Positions 17,099 to 25,966 of a stretch of 64,000 nucleotides of DNA are shown piece by piece (within the stretch, counting starts at the first letter, position 1; the number at the start of each line of letters is the position of its first letter). The DNA is from Flavobacterium ginsenosidimutans (GTDB lineage: Bacteria > Bacteroidota > Bacteroidia > Flavobacteriales > Flavobacteriaceae), in the NCBI RefSeq assembly GCF_003254625.1, contig NZ_QJRJ01000082.1:496001-560000 (forward strand). The letters are read 5' to 3'. Made by a program: the position numbers and the translations under genes. Below the pieces are notes generated by a model. The model was given only the letters and a program-made list of their open reading frames with translations, made no database searches and was not told the origin of the DNA.

Positions 17099-17839
17099 GG
17101 GTTTAATGTTAAAAAACGTTAAAAGATGTGATTTCATTAATTCAATAAATGGAGCTATTAATATACTTGTAAAATGAAACTACATAACTTAGCATTTAAA
17201 TGGATAACTTAAATAAGTTTTTAGCAAAATTAAATAATAGTTTTGAGATTATTTAGGTCAAAATTTGATGATTATTTCTGCCGATTTTGATGAAAATAAT
17301 AAATATTTTTCCACTTATTTATTGTTCTTCCACAGAAGCTAAAAATTGATTTATTTCCCTTGGCGGCGACCAGAATCTTAAAGCCTAAAGCAAAGGTTCT
17401 TCTCGTATTTGTCATGCCGTGAAAATTAGCACTCATAAAGTTAGCTTTCAATAAGAAATTCTAAGTGCTATATGGTTCTTTTTTACTCCTTCAGATAAAC
17501 ACTCACCAATCTTTTAGTTGCGAAAAAAGTAGCAACTCCAAAATAGGAACATGACATAATATGGGCTGATTTAATAAATCGCATAAATGGCTAATCTCTC
17601 ATAGTCTGTAAGTTCAAATCCGATTTTGAGGAAATAAGTTCGTTGCACTTTCTATTTTTTTGTTGCAAATTATAAAATGAAACCTTTTTACCGTTATTCT
17701 GTGTGGGTTCTTTCTTTAAATTTATAATTCCTTGCAAATGGGCGGACGCTTAAGCACAAAAAAAATCTTTAATCATTTTTTAATCAGTTCTTCCATGACA
17801 TAACAAATTAATCTCTAGTATAATTATAAATCTCTTATT
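17099..17839. other. Gene-free stretch holding an IS3 fragment
   Basis: These 741 bases contain no supportable gene. They hold the IS3 fragment described separately (17361-17542); the remainder is A+T-rich sequence. ATTTCATT at 17131-17138 repeats the 8 bases left of the IS6 element, but 33 bases beyond its right end, so it is not taken as a target duplication. The promoter of the sulfatase should lie near 17760-17830, but no TAnnTTTG box was found. Confidence 0.5.
17361..17542 (-). mobile_element. Remnant of an IS3-family element (orfA 5' end and tip)
   Basis: This segment aligns with 23521-23699 of the more complete IS3 element: both have TGGCGGC, AGAATCTT, AAGCCTAAAG, AAAGGTTCT and the unbroken run AGTTAGCTTTCAATAAGAAA, and end in TTTTAGT..CGAAAAA.GTAGCA.CTCCAA. 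It therefore holds the first codons of orfA plus the upstream tip; everything else of the element is gone. It has the same orientation as the copy on the far side of the sulfatase cluster. Confidence 0.75.
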
Positions 17840-19444
17840 ATGAAAAAAAGAAGACATCTATTATCAATATTGGCGCTCTCGTTATTTACGTGCGCTGTTA
17901 TTGATGCCCAGACGAAAAAAAGCCCGAACATTATTATTCTGCTGTCAGATGATACTGGATGGGGTGATTTAGGCCCTTATGGTGGAGGGGAAGCCAGAGG
18001 CGCAGCCACTCCTAATATCGACCGCATGGCAAACGAAGGAATGCAGTTCTGGTCTTTTTACGGCCAGCCAAGCTGCACACCGGGGAGAGCTGCCCTGATA
18101 ACCGGAAGAATTCCCAACCGCAGCGGTATGACAACAGTTGCTTTTCCAGGAGATGGAGGGGGGCTTCCAAAAGCTGAATGGACTTTGGCGTCTTTATTGA
18201 AACGCAAAAATTACAATACTTTTTTCGCTGGGAAATGGCATCTTGGCGAGGAAGACTATTCTATGCCCATTGCGCAGGGTTTTGATGTAATGAAAAATGT
18301 AACATTATATCACTTGAATGCCTACACCTATACGGATCCAGATTGGAATGCGGACATGCCGGATGATATCAGAGCAATGTGGGTTAAAGGGACTAAAGGC
18401 GCACTCGAAGGAGAGGCAGGCAAACCTTATAGAGAAGTAAGAAAAATCGATGGAAAAGTGATTCCGTTTTTAGATCAGTATACTGAAGAGGAATCCATTA
18501 AATGGCTGAAAGAGAATGCTAAAAAGGACAAGCCTTTTTTTATGGAAATTTCTTTTGCCAAAAACCACCAGCCTAACCTGCCTCATCCAGATTATGTGGG
18601 GAAATCTGCCGGAAAAAATAAATATGCCGACTGTATTGTCGAACTGGATTCAAGAATAGGCCGCATCATGGACGAGGTGCGCAATCTTGGAATTGCTGAA
18701 AACACTTTGGTTATCTACACAGTGGATAACGGCACTTGGCAGGATGTATACCCTGATTGTGGCTATACGCCTTTCAGAGGAACTAAAGGGACAGACCGTG
18801 AAGGGGGAAGCCGTATTCCGACCTTGGCTTGGTGGCCAGGGAAAATCAAGGCAAACAGTAAGAACAGTGACATTTTAGGAACACTTGATTTTATGGCAAC
18901 ATTTGCCGCTTTATCAGGACAGGAGCTGCCAACTGTAGACAGGGAAGGAAAACCGACTATTTTTGACAGCTATGATATGTCGCCGGTTTTATTTGGCACA
19001 GGCAAATCAAAAAGAAATATGTGGCTTTATTTTACGGAAGACGAATTGGCTCCGGGAGCAATCCGAATTGGTAAATTCAAGGCGGTATTTAATCTGCGAG
19101 GCGATGATGGCGCCCGTACAGGAGGTCTGGCAGTAGATGCCAATTTAGGGTGGAAAGGGCCAGCAAGTTATGTGGCTACCGTACCGCAGATATTTGATTT
19201 ATGGGCAGATCCTCAAGAACGCTATGATTTGTTTATGAATAACTTTACCGAGAAGACATGGTTTTTGCCAACTGTTCAAAACATTCTTGCGGATTTTGTC
19301 AAAACGTATGAAAAATATCCGCCAAGTCCATTGCAGAGCCAAATGTATCCTGGACCAATAACAATCAATGATTATATAATGATGAAAAATGTTCAGGAAA
19401 AACTTAAAGCCACAACTACTGCAAAAAGAAGCGGAGGCGGGTGA
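17840..19444 (+). CDS. Type I sulfatase (arylsulfatase-like), secreted
   Basis: A 534-residue protein with a signal peptide (MKKRRHLLSILALSLFTC...VIDAQ). The metal-binding start IILLSDDTGWGDLG and the signature CTPGRAALITGR are present; Cys79 (C-x-P-x-R) would be turned into formylglycine by a separate maturase that is not in this window. Other family motifs are GKWHLGE and TVDNGTWQD. It hydrolyses sulfate esters outside the cytosol; the substrate (aryl sulfate or sulfated polysaccharide) cannot be read from the sequence, and no SusCD pair or glycosidase accompanies it. A hairpin terminator follows. A HAD phosphatase and an outer-membrane protein gene come next, suggesting a small sulfur or phosphorus scavenging locus. 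Confidence 0.9.
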   Translation: MKKRRHLLSILALSLFTCAVIDAQTKKSPNIIILLSDDTGWGDLGPYGGGEARGAATPNIDRMANEGMQFWSFYGQPSCTPGRAALITGRIPNRSGMTTVAFPGDGGGLPKAEWTLASLLKRKNYNTFFAGKWHLGEEDYSMPIAQGFDVMKNVTLYHLNAYTYTDPDWNADMPDDIRAMWVKGTKGALEGEAGKPYREVRKIDGKVIPFLDQYTEEESIKWLKENAKKDKPFFMEISFAKNHQPNLPHPDYVGKSAGKNKYADCIVELDSRIGRIMDEVRNLGIAENTLVIYTVDNGTWQDVYPDCGYTPFRGTKGTDREGGSRIPTLAWWPGKIKANSKNSDILGTLDFMATFAALSGQELPTVDREGKPTIFDSYDMSPVLFGTGKSKRNMWLYFTEDELAPGAIRIGKFKAVFNLRGDDGARTGGLAVDANLGWKGPASYVATVPQIFDLWADPQERYDLFMNNFTEKTWFLPTVQNILADFVKTYEKYPPSPLQSQMYPGPITINDYIMMKNVQEKLKATTTAKRSGGG

Positions 19445-19510
19445 TAAAATATCGGCTGAAGATTGAAAAATTATTATTTGGCTGCCATGAAATATGTGAT
19501 TTGTTTTAAG

Positions 19511-19552
19511 AAAGGGCTGGCTATGCTTGCATATAAGCAGCTGGCTCTTTTT
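19511..19552 (+). terminator. Terminator after the sulfatase
   Basis: A 12-pair stem with three G-U pairs (19511-19522 with 19539-19550), extended by an inner GCTT/AAGC, is followed by a short T run. It lies 67 bases after the stop codon. Confidence 0.55.
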
Positions 19553-19763
19553 ATAATGCCGTCCCTCAAAGGTTTCTTAGCATGCAGAAGCATATGAAGC
19601 AAGCGAGAATGTTTGAGGTTTGGAAATGGCAGGGAAGAGCAAAAAAAGCCTCTCAAATCGTTATGTAGTGCCTTAACTTTAGCTTTAATAAAGAAGGGAA
19701 TGAAAGATTTCAAATTTTTATTAAGGTCATATTTTGACCACCAGCAAAATTAAATCAGATAAG

Positions 19764-20819
19764 ATGAAAAAAGTAAATAATACAGCAGGCCTTAAATTAT
19801 TCCTTTCCGTTGTTTTGCTGATCGCTGCAGCAGGATGCAAAAAAGAAGGGATTAAAGAAGACAGTACCGCCAAGGAAAAAGCTCCGACAGCCGTCTCAAG
19901 CGGTGATCATCTGCCATCATGGAACGATACAAAAGTAAAACAGGACATCATTGCCTATGTAAAAGATGTAACCAATACAGAAAGCCCTAATTTTATACCT
20001 GTAAAGGACCGCATCGCAACTTTTGACAATGACGGTACTTTATGGGCTGAACAGCCTTTTTATTTCCAGCTTTTCTTCGCCTTGGATCAGGTCAAAGCCT
20101 TAGCTCCCAAACATCCGGAATGGAAGAGCAAGCAGCCTTTTAAAGCAGTGCTGGAAAATAATATGGGGGAACTGATGAAGCAGGGCAAAGCAGGATTGAT
20201 GCAGATAGTGGCCGTCAGCCATGCGGGAATGTCTACCGATGAATTCGAGGCTAGCGTAGGCAAATGGATCAGCACGGCGAAGCATCCGACAAAGAAAAAA
20301 CTTTACAGAGAACTCATTTACCAGCCTATGCTTGAATTGGTCAAATATCTGCAGGATAACCAGTTCAAAGTATTTATTGTTTCAGGAGGCGGTATTGATT
20401 TCATGCGCGCATGGGCTGAGGACGTCTACGGAATCCCAAAAGACCAGATTGTGGGCAGCACACTCCAGGCAAAATATGACTACAACAATGGCAAACCGGT
20501 GATAACAAAACTGCCTGCCCTAGATTTTAATGATGACAAAGAGGGAAAACCAGTTGCAATAGAAAAGTATATTGGGAAAAAACCGGTTTTCTCGGCAGGA
20601 AATTCAGACGGCGACCTTCAGATGCTGCAGTGGGCGGCTTCCAATAAATACAAGAATTTTGAATTGTATGTCCACCACACAGATTCTATCCGCGAATGGG
20701 CATATGACAGAAAATCTCCAGTGGGGACACTCGATAAAGGGCTTGATGAGGGAAAGGCTAAAAATTGGGCTTTTGCGGACATGAAAAAGGATTGGAAAGT
20801 GATTTTTCCTGGCAATTAA
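19764..20819 (+). CDS. HAD-family phosphatase lipoprotein
   Basis: A 351-residue protein from the ATG at 19764, where a lipoprotein signal begins (MKKVNNTAGLKLFLSVVLLI, lipobox AAGC). HAD motif I is IATFDNDGTLWAEQP (nucleophile Asp88, acid Asp90), motif II VFIVSGGG, motif IV FSAGNSDGDLQML. It is a periplasmic phosphohydrolase of the PSP-like (HAD, PF12710) type; the substrate is unknown. It sits between the sulfatase and a broken outer-membrane protein gene, 18 bp before the latter, so those two were probably one operon. A start at 19734 would put ten residues before the signal peptide and is not preferred. Confidence 0.85.
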   Translation: MKKVNNTAGLKLFLSVVLLIAAAGCKKEGIKEDSTAKEKAPTAVSSGDHLPSWNDTKVKQDIIAYVKDVTNTESPNFIPVKDRIATFDNDGTLWAEQPFYFQLFFALDQVKALAPKHPEWKSKQPFKAVLENNMGELMKQGKAGLMQIVAVSHAGMSTDEFEASVGKWISTAKHPTKKKLYRELIYQPMLELVKYLQDNQFKVFIVSGGGIDFMRAWAEDVYGIPKDQIVGSTLQAKYDYNNGKPVITKLPALDFNDDKEGKPVAIEKYIGKKPVFSAGNSDGDLQMLQWAASNKYKNFELYVHHTDSIREWAYDRKSPVGTLDKGLDEGKAKNWAFADMKKDWKVIFPGN

Positions 20820-20837
20820 CTAATTAAAATGCGAGCT

Positions 20838-21688
20838 ATGAAATTAAAAATATTTAACCGGGAAGCAGAAGGCGCCAGAGACTATGCTGCGTGATTAGTG
20901 ATGCTCTTCGCGGGGTGCATTGCTGGGGCTGCGCAGGAAACTGAAGAAAACAAGGAACCGCAGAGCGGTGCCAATTCGGTAAAACTATCGCAGGAAGTGA
21001 TGAATCCCACCACTTTAGCCTGGCAGCTGCAATTGGAAGAATATGCAATTTTTAAGACTGAGGGACAGGATGGATTCGCACAAAATTTTCGCTTTAGAGG
21101 GATAATTCCTTTGAAAGAAGGATTTTTAATAAAAGTGCCGCAGCTGATAAGGGTTATTACTTTTTTAAATACGGCGCCAGACGGCAAAACTGGATTGGGA
21201 GATCTGACTTTGAATAGGTTTTTTCTCCTCACCAAGAAAGGCTGGGGGGAGTTTGGTGCGGGATGGAATATTCAGATCCCTACAAGAACCGACGACCAGT
21301 TGGGTTCTCCCCAGTGGAGTATCGGTCCGGCTTTCACAGTAATTTTCACGGATCTTGGAAAATGGCAGATGTACTGGATATGGAAAATTTTTTCTCCATA
21401 TCTGGAAATGACACGTATGGTTCTTCCACTTATGCCGGCTTGCAGCCAAATGTCTTCTATAGATGGGCAAATGGGGTTTATGCTGGGATTGAATCCGAAT
21501 GGCAGATCGACTATAAGACTGGAAAAGCTATACCGATGGATTTCAGGGTTGGATATATATGGTCGGGCAAATTAAAGTATAATGCTTATATCGAACCTGA
21601 GGTTATGGCTTATAGATCCGACGGCTATCCGAGAAATTCTTCAAATTTTGGAGTTAGATTAGGATTTAGATGGTATCTGCCAATGTAG
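20838..21688 (+). pseudogene. Outer-membrane protein gene with a stop codon and a frameshift
   Basis: Read from the ATG at 20838 the frame gives MKLKIFNREAEGARDYAA, then TGA (20892-20894), then LVMLFAGCIAGAAQ, which is the end of a signal peptide. It goes on as a barrel-like protein (MNPTTLAWQLQLEEYAIF; GWNIQIPTRTDDQLGSPQW) to GKWQMYWIW at 21382, where one base appears lost; the next frame continues exactly with ENFFSISGNDTYGSSTYAGL and runs to a proper C-terminal strand FGVRLGFRWYLPM. So there are two independent lesions. The TGA may replace a Trp codon TGG. The whole would be about 283 residues, a transporter-like outer-membrane channel. It follows the HAD phosphatase by 18 bp. Confidence 0.75.
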
Positions 21689-21739
21689 GATCTGTCTAAC
21701 TGGCAGTATTAGATTGAAATAATTTCTAAAAATAAGCAT

Positions 21740-22120
21740 ATGGGGAATATGTTTTGCAAACTAAAGAAGGAAGAAAAAGAAGAATGCTTGGTAAGAATAG
21801 AATTTTTCATGAATTCCAAAAAGCTTTTTTTAAATAAAGATTTGTGTCTGGCCCAGCTATCGGAAGAAACAGGAATTACCGGGCATAAAATTTCTTATCT
21901 GATTAATGCTGAGCTTAGGTTAAATTTTAATGATTATGTAAATTTAAAAAGAATTCAATACTTGCTGGAAAATATAAATGCCCCTATATTAAAGAATCTA
22001 TCTATTGAAAAAATGTCGCTTATTTGTGGATTTGGCTCCCGGGCAAGCTGTTTTAGGGCATTGCGCAAACATAAGGGCAAATCTTTAAAACATTTTATAA
22101 TAGGCTCGCACCTCTCATAA
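21740..22120 (+). CDS. AraC-type DNA-binding domain protein (short)
   Basis: A 126-residue protein consisting almost only of an AraC-type double helix-turn-helix: first HTH at about 35-60 (DLCLAQLSEETGITGHKISYL), second at about 95-118 (SIEKMSLICGFGSRASCFRAL), then KHKGKSLKHFI. In Flavobacteriia such a domain usually ends a larger membrane or TPR-bearing regulator. Here the sensor part is absent, so this is either a stand-alone regulator or the remaining end of a larger gene. It is the last plus-strand gene of the sulfatase group and a hairpin repeat lies about 100 bp downstream. Confidence 0.65.
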   Translation: MGNMFCKLKKEEKEECLVRIEFFMNSKKLFLNKDLCLAQLSEETGITGHKISYLINAELRLNFNDYVNLKRIQYLLENINAPILKNLSIEKMSLICGFGSRASCFRALRKHKGKSLKHFIIGSHLS

Positions 22121-22211
22121 TATTTCTTTTATTAAGTTGGATCAGAGATAAATCAATTTTAAAGGCTCGGTAGAACAGTAATAAAACTGGCTACAACTAC
22201 CTTAATTTGCA

Positions 22212-22267
22212 ACTGTTTCATAGAAAGGGTTCTTTGTACGTAATACTAAGACACGAACTCTTTTATT
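22212..22267 (+). repeat. Dispersed hairpin repeat, copy 2
   Basis: It matches 6349-6403 in the leader CTGTTTCAT, in GAAAGGGTTC, TTGTAC, AAG.CA.GAAC and CTTTT. Here the stem is less perfect (AAAGGGTTC with GAACTCTTT, one mismatch), so this copy seems partly decayed. It lies 92 bp downstream of the AraC-type gene and could act as its terminator. Confidence 0.55.
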
Positions 22268-22412
22268 TATATTATTGTACGGCGCTAAAGAAGTTTAGTA
22301 ATGTTTCTAAATTGAGGTTTCAAATTTTTTTAATGTAGGAGTATAAGTTCTTGTTAAATCTGAACGCATCGATTGTGCACACAGTTTAATGCTAGCATCA
22401 TAAAAAAAGCTA

Positions 22413-23285
22413 TTAATTAGTTGGCAGCTGATTCTGAAACTCTTCAATCGTTAAATTTCCGAGTGCGGAATGTCTTCTGCAGGTATTGTAAAAGTTCTCT
22501 ATATAATCAGCTATGGATTTTTCTGCCTTCTCTTTGGTCTTGTATTTATTCTGGTACACAAGTTCTATCTTTAAGGTCTTGAAGAAGCTTTCCGCTACTG
22601 CATTATCGTAGCAGTTCCCTTTGCGGCTCATGCTTTGAGCTATTTTATTTGCCTCTAATAGGTTAATAAACTCACGGCAGGTGTATTGTATTCCCCGGTC
22701 TGAGTGAAATAGCAGTTACTGACCGATCTGCAGGGGACGATCTAAAAGAGCTTTTGTCAAGGACGCAATGCTGGTCTCTTTTGCTTTCATTGTTTCGCTG
22801 ATGAACCAGCCGATCACTTTGCGGTCAAAAAGATCTAGCACCACAGTGAGATACAGCCAGCCTTCTTCTGTTTCTAAGTAGGTCATATCAGAAACCCAGA
22901 CTTCATTTTTTCTGCCTGCTTTAAAAATCTGTTCCAATCTGTTTTCGACGACCTTGCTATTGAGGGATGAGTTAGTAGTCCTTTTGTATTTCGATTTTGC
23001 AATGCTGCTCAGATGGTTTTCCTTCATGATCTGACTGACAAATTTCCTGGAGACTTTTATCCCGATAGTATCCAATTCTTTAGCAATTCTCGGACTTCCG
23101 TATCGGCACTGGCTCCATTGGTAGATTCTAATAATTTCGTTTATGACGAAAGTTTTTCGCTGGGCCCTTGTGGTGGGTGTTCTTTTGCGCCATCGGAAAA
23201 AACTGCTTTTGTGGATCTGAAAAATCCGGCACATCTTCTCAACGGGAAATATTTTCGAGTTTTCTCTGATGAATTCATATTTCAC
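22413..23285 (-). pseudogene. IS3-family transposase orfB, one nonsense codon
   Basis: From the GTG at 23285 the frame holds the HTH_21 region (EKMCRIFQIHKSSFFRWRKR) and the first catalytic Asp in VWVSDMTYLE. It is stopped by TAA (22716-22718) after LLDRPLQIGQ. Reading through, the same frame goes on LLFHSDRGIQYTCREF (second Asp), then MSRKGNCYDNAVAESFFKTL (Glu) to 22413. So a single codon breaks an otherwise complete 290-residue integrase-type transposase. The expected residue there is variable in the family (Gln or Lys), so a one-base change is enough. No recoding signal is visible at the stop. Confidence 0.8.
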
Positions 23286-23572
23286 CCGCCGCTCTTGGAG
23301 AAGATATTTTGAGCCTTTTCTAGGATGTCCCTTTCAATTTCCAGCTCTTTGATCCGTTTTCGCAGTTTCACTAATTCATTTTTAAGGGATATTTCAGCTG
23401 AGGTTTTCTTTATGTTATATCTACCTTCCTTATAACACTTCTTCCAGTGCTGCAGGGTGCTTGTGCTGATGTCGAGTTCTCTTGCCACCTCAAAGACCCT
23501 TCCGCAGTGGCTGCTCATGGTGGCGGCCAGAATCTTGAAGCCTAAAGTAAAGGTTCTCCTTGTCGTTTTCAT
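23282..23572 (-). CDS. IS3-family transposase orfA
   Basis: A 96-residue protein: N-terminal helix-turn-helix (VFEVARELDISTSTLQHWKK) and a leucine-zipper-like C-terminal helix (LKNELVKLRKRIKELEIERD, ILEKAQNIF). It binds the element ends and pairs with orfB, usually as a frameshift fusion OrfAB. The stop (TGA) overlaps the GTG start of orfB as GTGA, which permits coupled translation; no obvious A-rich slippery heptamer precedes it. It looks intact. Confidence 0.85.
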   Translation of the reverse strand: MKTTRRTFTLGFKILAATMSSHCGRVFEVARELDISTSTLQHWKKCYKEGRYNIKKTSAEISLKNELVKLRKRIKELEIERDILEKAQNIFSKSGG

Positions 23573-23669
23573 GCCTGTAAAAATCAGAATTCATAAAGTT
23601 AGCTTTCAATAAGAAATTCTAAGTACTGCATCCTACTTTTTTACACTTTCTGATCGATACTGTCTAAGC

Positions 23670-23736
23670 TTTTAGTCGCGAAAAAGGTAGCACCTCCAAT
23701 CTTAATTTTTAGTCACAAAAAGGCATCAACTCCAAA
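23670..23736. repeat. Two tandem copies of the IS3 tip sequence
   Basis: TTTTAGTCGCGAAAAAGGTAG plus CACCTCCAA (23670-23699) is followed 7 bases later by TTTTAGTCACAAAAAGGCAT plus CAACTCCAAA (23707-23736). Both match the single tip of the remnant at 17512-17542. The second may be the tip of an older insertion or a duplicated end. Confidence 0.55.
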
Positions 23737-23942
23737 TTTTTGATTGTAAAAAAGTATATTAAAAGTAAATTATTATTCTAAAAATGTTCGCATCACAATA
23801 TTGTAATTGTGTCTTCTATAAATTTGATTTTCCACCTTGTCTTAGTTCAAGGTTTTATAAATCCCAATAAAGCTTCTATTAATCTATTAAGAATATTTAT
23901 TTTCTCTAAATTTGCATAAATTTCCAAGAATTTTCGAACATA

Positions 23943-25568
23943 ATGATACGAGTACTGCCTATATTCTTACTTTTTACTTCTTTTTTTCTTCATTCTCAAT
24001 CTTCAACAAAAGAATTGATTGACAGCTTAAATGCTATTGATGATCATGAAAAAAAGGTCAATTTATGTCGAATAATAGCAACTCAATTGCAGTCTACTGA
24101 CTGGAATAGAGCGATAAAATATATTGAGTTAGCAGAAAGTGAAGCCAAGAAAACAGCAAAGCCAGCAGAAACTTTAGCTGGAATATATACAACTGCCGGA
24201 GACCTGTACTATTCAAAAGATGTTTTAGATGTTGCTCTTCAATACTACTTAAAATCATACGATATCTATAAAGAGAAAAACAATGTTCAGGAAATTGCAA
24301 ATACAGAAAACAATCTTGCCATTGTATATGCTAAAAGTAATAATCAAGAAAAAGCTTTGAAGTTTTTTTCTCATGTTTACAAATATCAAAAAGCGAAGAA
24401 GGATTCTGCAAAGCTCGTTAAAATCCTAAATAATATTGGAACAATTTATCTTGATAAAAATGCCGATTCATCATTGCATTATTATCAGAAAGCCCATTTG
24501 ATTACTACTAAATTAAAGGATAATACTTTGACCGTATATATTTATACCAATTTAGCAAGGACTTATACTTTAAAAAAGGATCAGAAAAACACAAAATTCT
24601 ATTTTGAAAAAGCTTTTTCTCTTTTAGATTCCATTACTGACAATTCTTTAAAGTCATTTGTTTACGAATCTTTTTCTGAATATAATTTAAAAGACCGGAG
24701 GTTTGAAAATTCTATTGAAAACGCCAAAAAAGCTTTAGGATACAATAAAGAAAAAGCATTTGGTTTTTCAAGCATGCGTTTAAATAAAATACTCTATGAA
24801 GCTTATCTAGGTAAAGAAGATTATAAAAATGCAGTACATTATTTTCAGAAGTACAACCAGATAAGCGACAGTATCGACATAGAGCAGAAAGCCGTAAATC
24901 TTGAACGAATAAGGCTCGAGCAGGATTATAAAGTACGAAGCCAAATTAGATCCTTAGTAGAAGAAAAAACAAGATTTAAATATTATGTTGTTGGATTAAT
25001 TCTAGTTGTCGGGATTTTGACTTTGATTCTTTTATTAATTCGCTATCGTAACAGAAATATTAAGAATCAATTAGAAAAAGAGAAGCTAAAAGCCAAACAG
25101 CAGGAACTAAAACAAAGTCTGGAAGCAAAAAACATGGTTTTGATCGGAAAAGCAATGTCGGAAATACATCGTACAGACAATATCAATGAAATCCTGACAG
25201 ATCTGAAGAAGATCAAGCTCCAAACGGCCAGTAAAGAAATGCAGAATGCGATCGACATAGTTTTAAAACGTCTGGAAAAAGACTTAAATACAGATATCTG
25301 GAAGGAATTTGAAATGAGTTTTGAGCAGGTTCATAAATCTTTCTTCGATAAGCTTGCAGTTGACTATCCTTCACTAACTCCAAAAGACCGAAGATTATGT
25401 GCACTGCTGTATCTTGATTTAACTACAAAAGAAATTTGCCAAATAACGGGACAATCGTACAAATCTATCGAAAGCGCCAGAGCAAGACTTCGCAAAAAGT
25501 TTGATATAACCAACGAGAAAGTAAATCTATCTACTTATCTAACTACGCTAAAACACAACGAATCATAA
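23943..25568 (+). CDS. TPR-repeat membrane regulator with C-terminal HTH
   Basis: A 541-residue protein. It has a signal peptide (MIRVLPIFLLFTSFFLHSQ), about six tetratricopeptide repeats over residues 40-320 (for example AGDLYYSKDVLDVALQYYLK), one membrane span at about 348-368 (VVGLILVVGILTLILLLI), a cytosolic coiled coil (about 370-400), and a C-terminal LuxR-like helix-turn-helix (LTPKDRRLCALLYLDLTTKE, then QSYKSIESARARLRKKFDI). The layout places the TPR sensor outside and the DNA-binding part inside, a regulator type common in Flavobacteriia. A TAnnTTTG box (TAAATTTG, 23907-23914) lies 28 bp before the ATG. The M4 protease downstream is the obvious candidate target (inference). Confidence 0.85.
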   Translation: MIRVLPIFLLFTSFFLHSQSSTKELIDSLNAIDDHEKKVNLCRIIATQLQSTDWNRAIKYIELAESEAKKTAKPAETLAGIYTTAGDLYYSKDVLDVALQYYLKSYDIYKEKNNVQEIANTENNLAIVYAKSNNQEKALKFFSHVYKYQKAKKDSAKLVKILNNIGTIYLDKNADSSLHYYQKAHLITTKLKDNTLTVYIYTNLARTYTLKKDQKNTKFYFEKAFSLLDSITDNSLKSFVYESFSEYNLKDRRFENSIENAKKALGYNKEKAFGFSSMRLNKILYEAYLGKEDYKNAVHYFQKYNQISDSIDIEQKAVNLERIRLEQDYKVRSQIRSLVEEKTRFKYYVVGLILVVGILTLILLLIRYRNRNIKNQLEKEKLKAKQQELKQSLEAKNMVLIGKAMSEIHRTDNINEILTDLKKIKLQTASKEMQNAIDIVLKRLEKDLNTDIWKEFEMSFEQVHKSFFDKLAVDYPSLTPKDRRLCALLYLDLTTKEICQITGQSYKSIESARARLRKKFDITNEKVNLSTYLTTLKHNES

Positions 25569-25731
25569 AAATAATTTAAAAATTAAGTGTTTGGTTTATT
25601 GTGTGTTATGTAAAAAAGAATGTTTTTGAAGGGTACTTTTTTTGCCCGCGAATGTTTTTACATAACTCCTTTTTTTTAGCATTTCTGAGTCTCACTTTAT
25701 ATTCGCCGAATCTATTATAAAAAAGGATTGG

Positions 25732-25869
25732 ATGAATACTAAGAAAAAAAAGGAACAGACGAAAAGTCTGGATGAGCTGCTGGAAGAAACAAAAACAAAG
25801 AAGAGTGCACTCTTAAAAATTCTACAAAAAATTACAAAAGCAAATTCTAATGATCAGCCTCCAGGATGA
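25732..25869 (+). CDS. Small 45-residue charged protein, unknown
   Basis: ATG at 25732 to TGA at 25867. The product starts MNTKKKKEQTKSLDELLEE, continues as a Lys-rich amphipathic helix (SALLKILQKITKANS) and ends NDQPPG. It has no signal peptide or cysteine. The clean start and stop in a 400-base spacer between a regulator and a giant protease, and a sensible heptad pattern, make it a plausible real gene, although it is too short to be certain. Function unknown. Confidence 0.45.
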   Translation: MNTKKKKEQTKSLDELLEETKTKKSALLKILQKITKANSNDQPPG

Positions 25870-25966
25870 TTCTTAGCATTTGCTTTTGTTGCTTGTTATC
25901 AACCCTAAAAAAACGTGAGTTTTCATTTAATCAAACAACCTTAATATTAACTTTTAAATTAAAAAA

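Larger units (their letters stand above)
22336..23702 (-). mobile_element. IS3-family insertion sequence, ends approximate
   Basis: orfA (23282-23572) and orfB (22413-23285, interrupted) lie on the minus strand in the usual IS3 order with overlapping ends. The right tip is inferred from the match to the remnant at 17512-17542, which ends GTAGCA.CTCCAA near 23699. The left end is a guess: GGAGT at 22338 starts a sequence with weak resemblance to the complement of the right tip. A length near 1.37 kb is usual for the family. Confidence 0.65.

Noticed and set aside
16317..17138. Target-site duplication of the IS6 element (ATTTCATT at 16317-16324 and 17131-17138)
   Set aside because: The right copy lies 33 bases outside the terminal repeat, and A+T-rich 8-mers recur by chance here.
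20854..21235. Minus-strand ORFs opposite the outer-membrane pseudogene
   Set aside because: The plus strand shows barrel-like protein in two frames with continuity across the lesion; the minus frames have no recognisable content.
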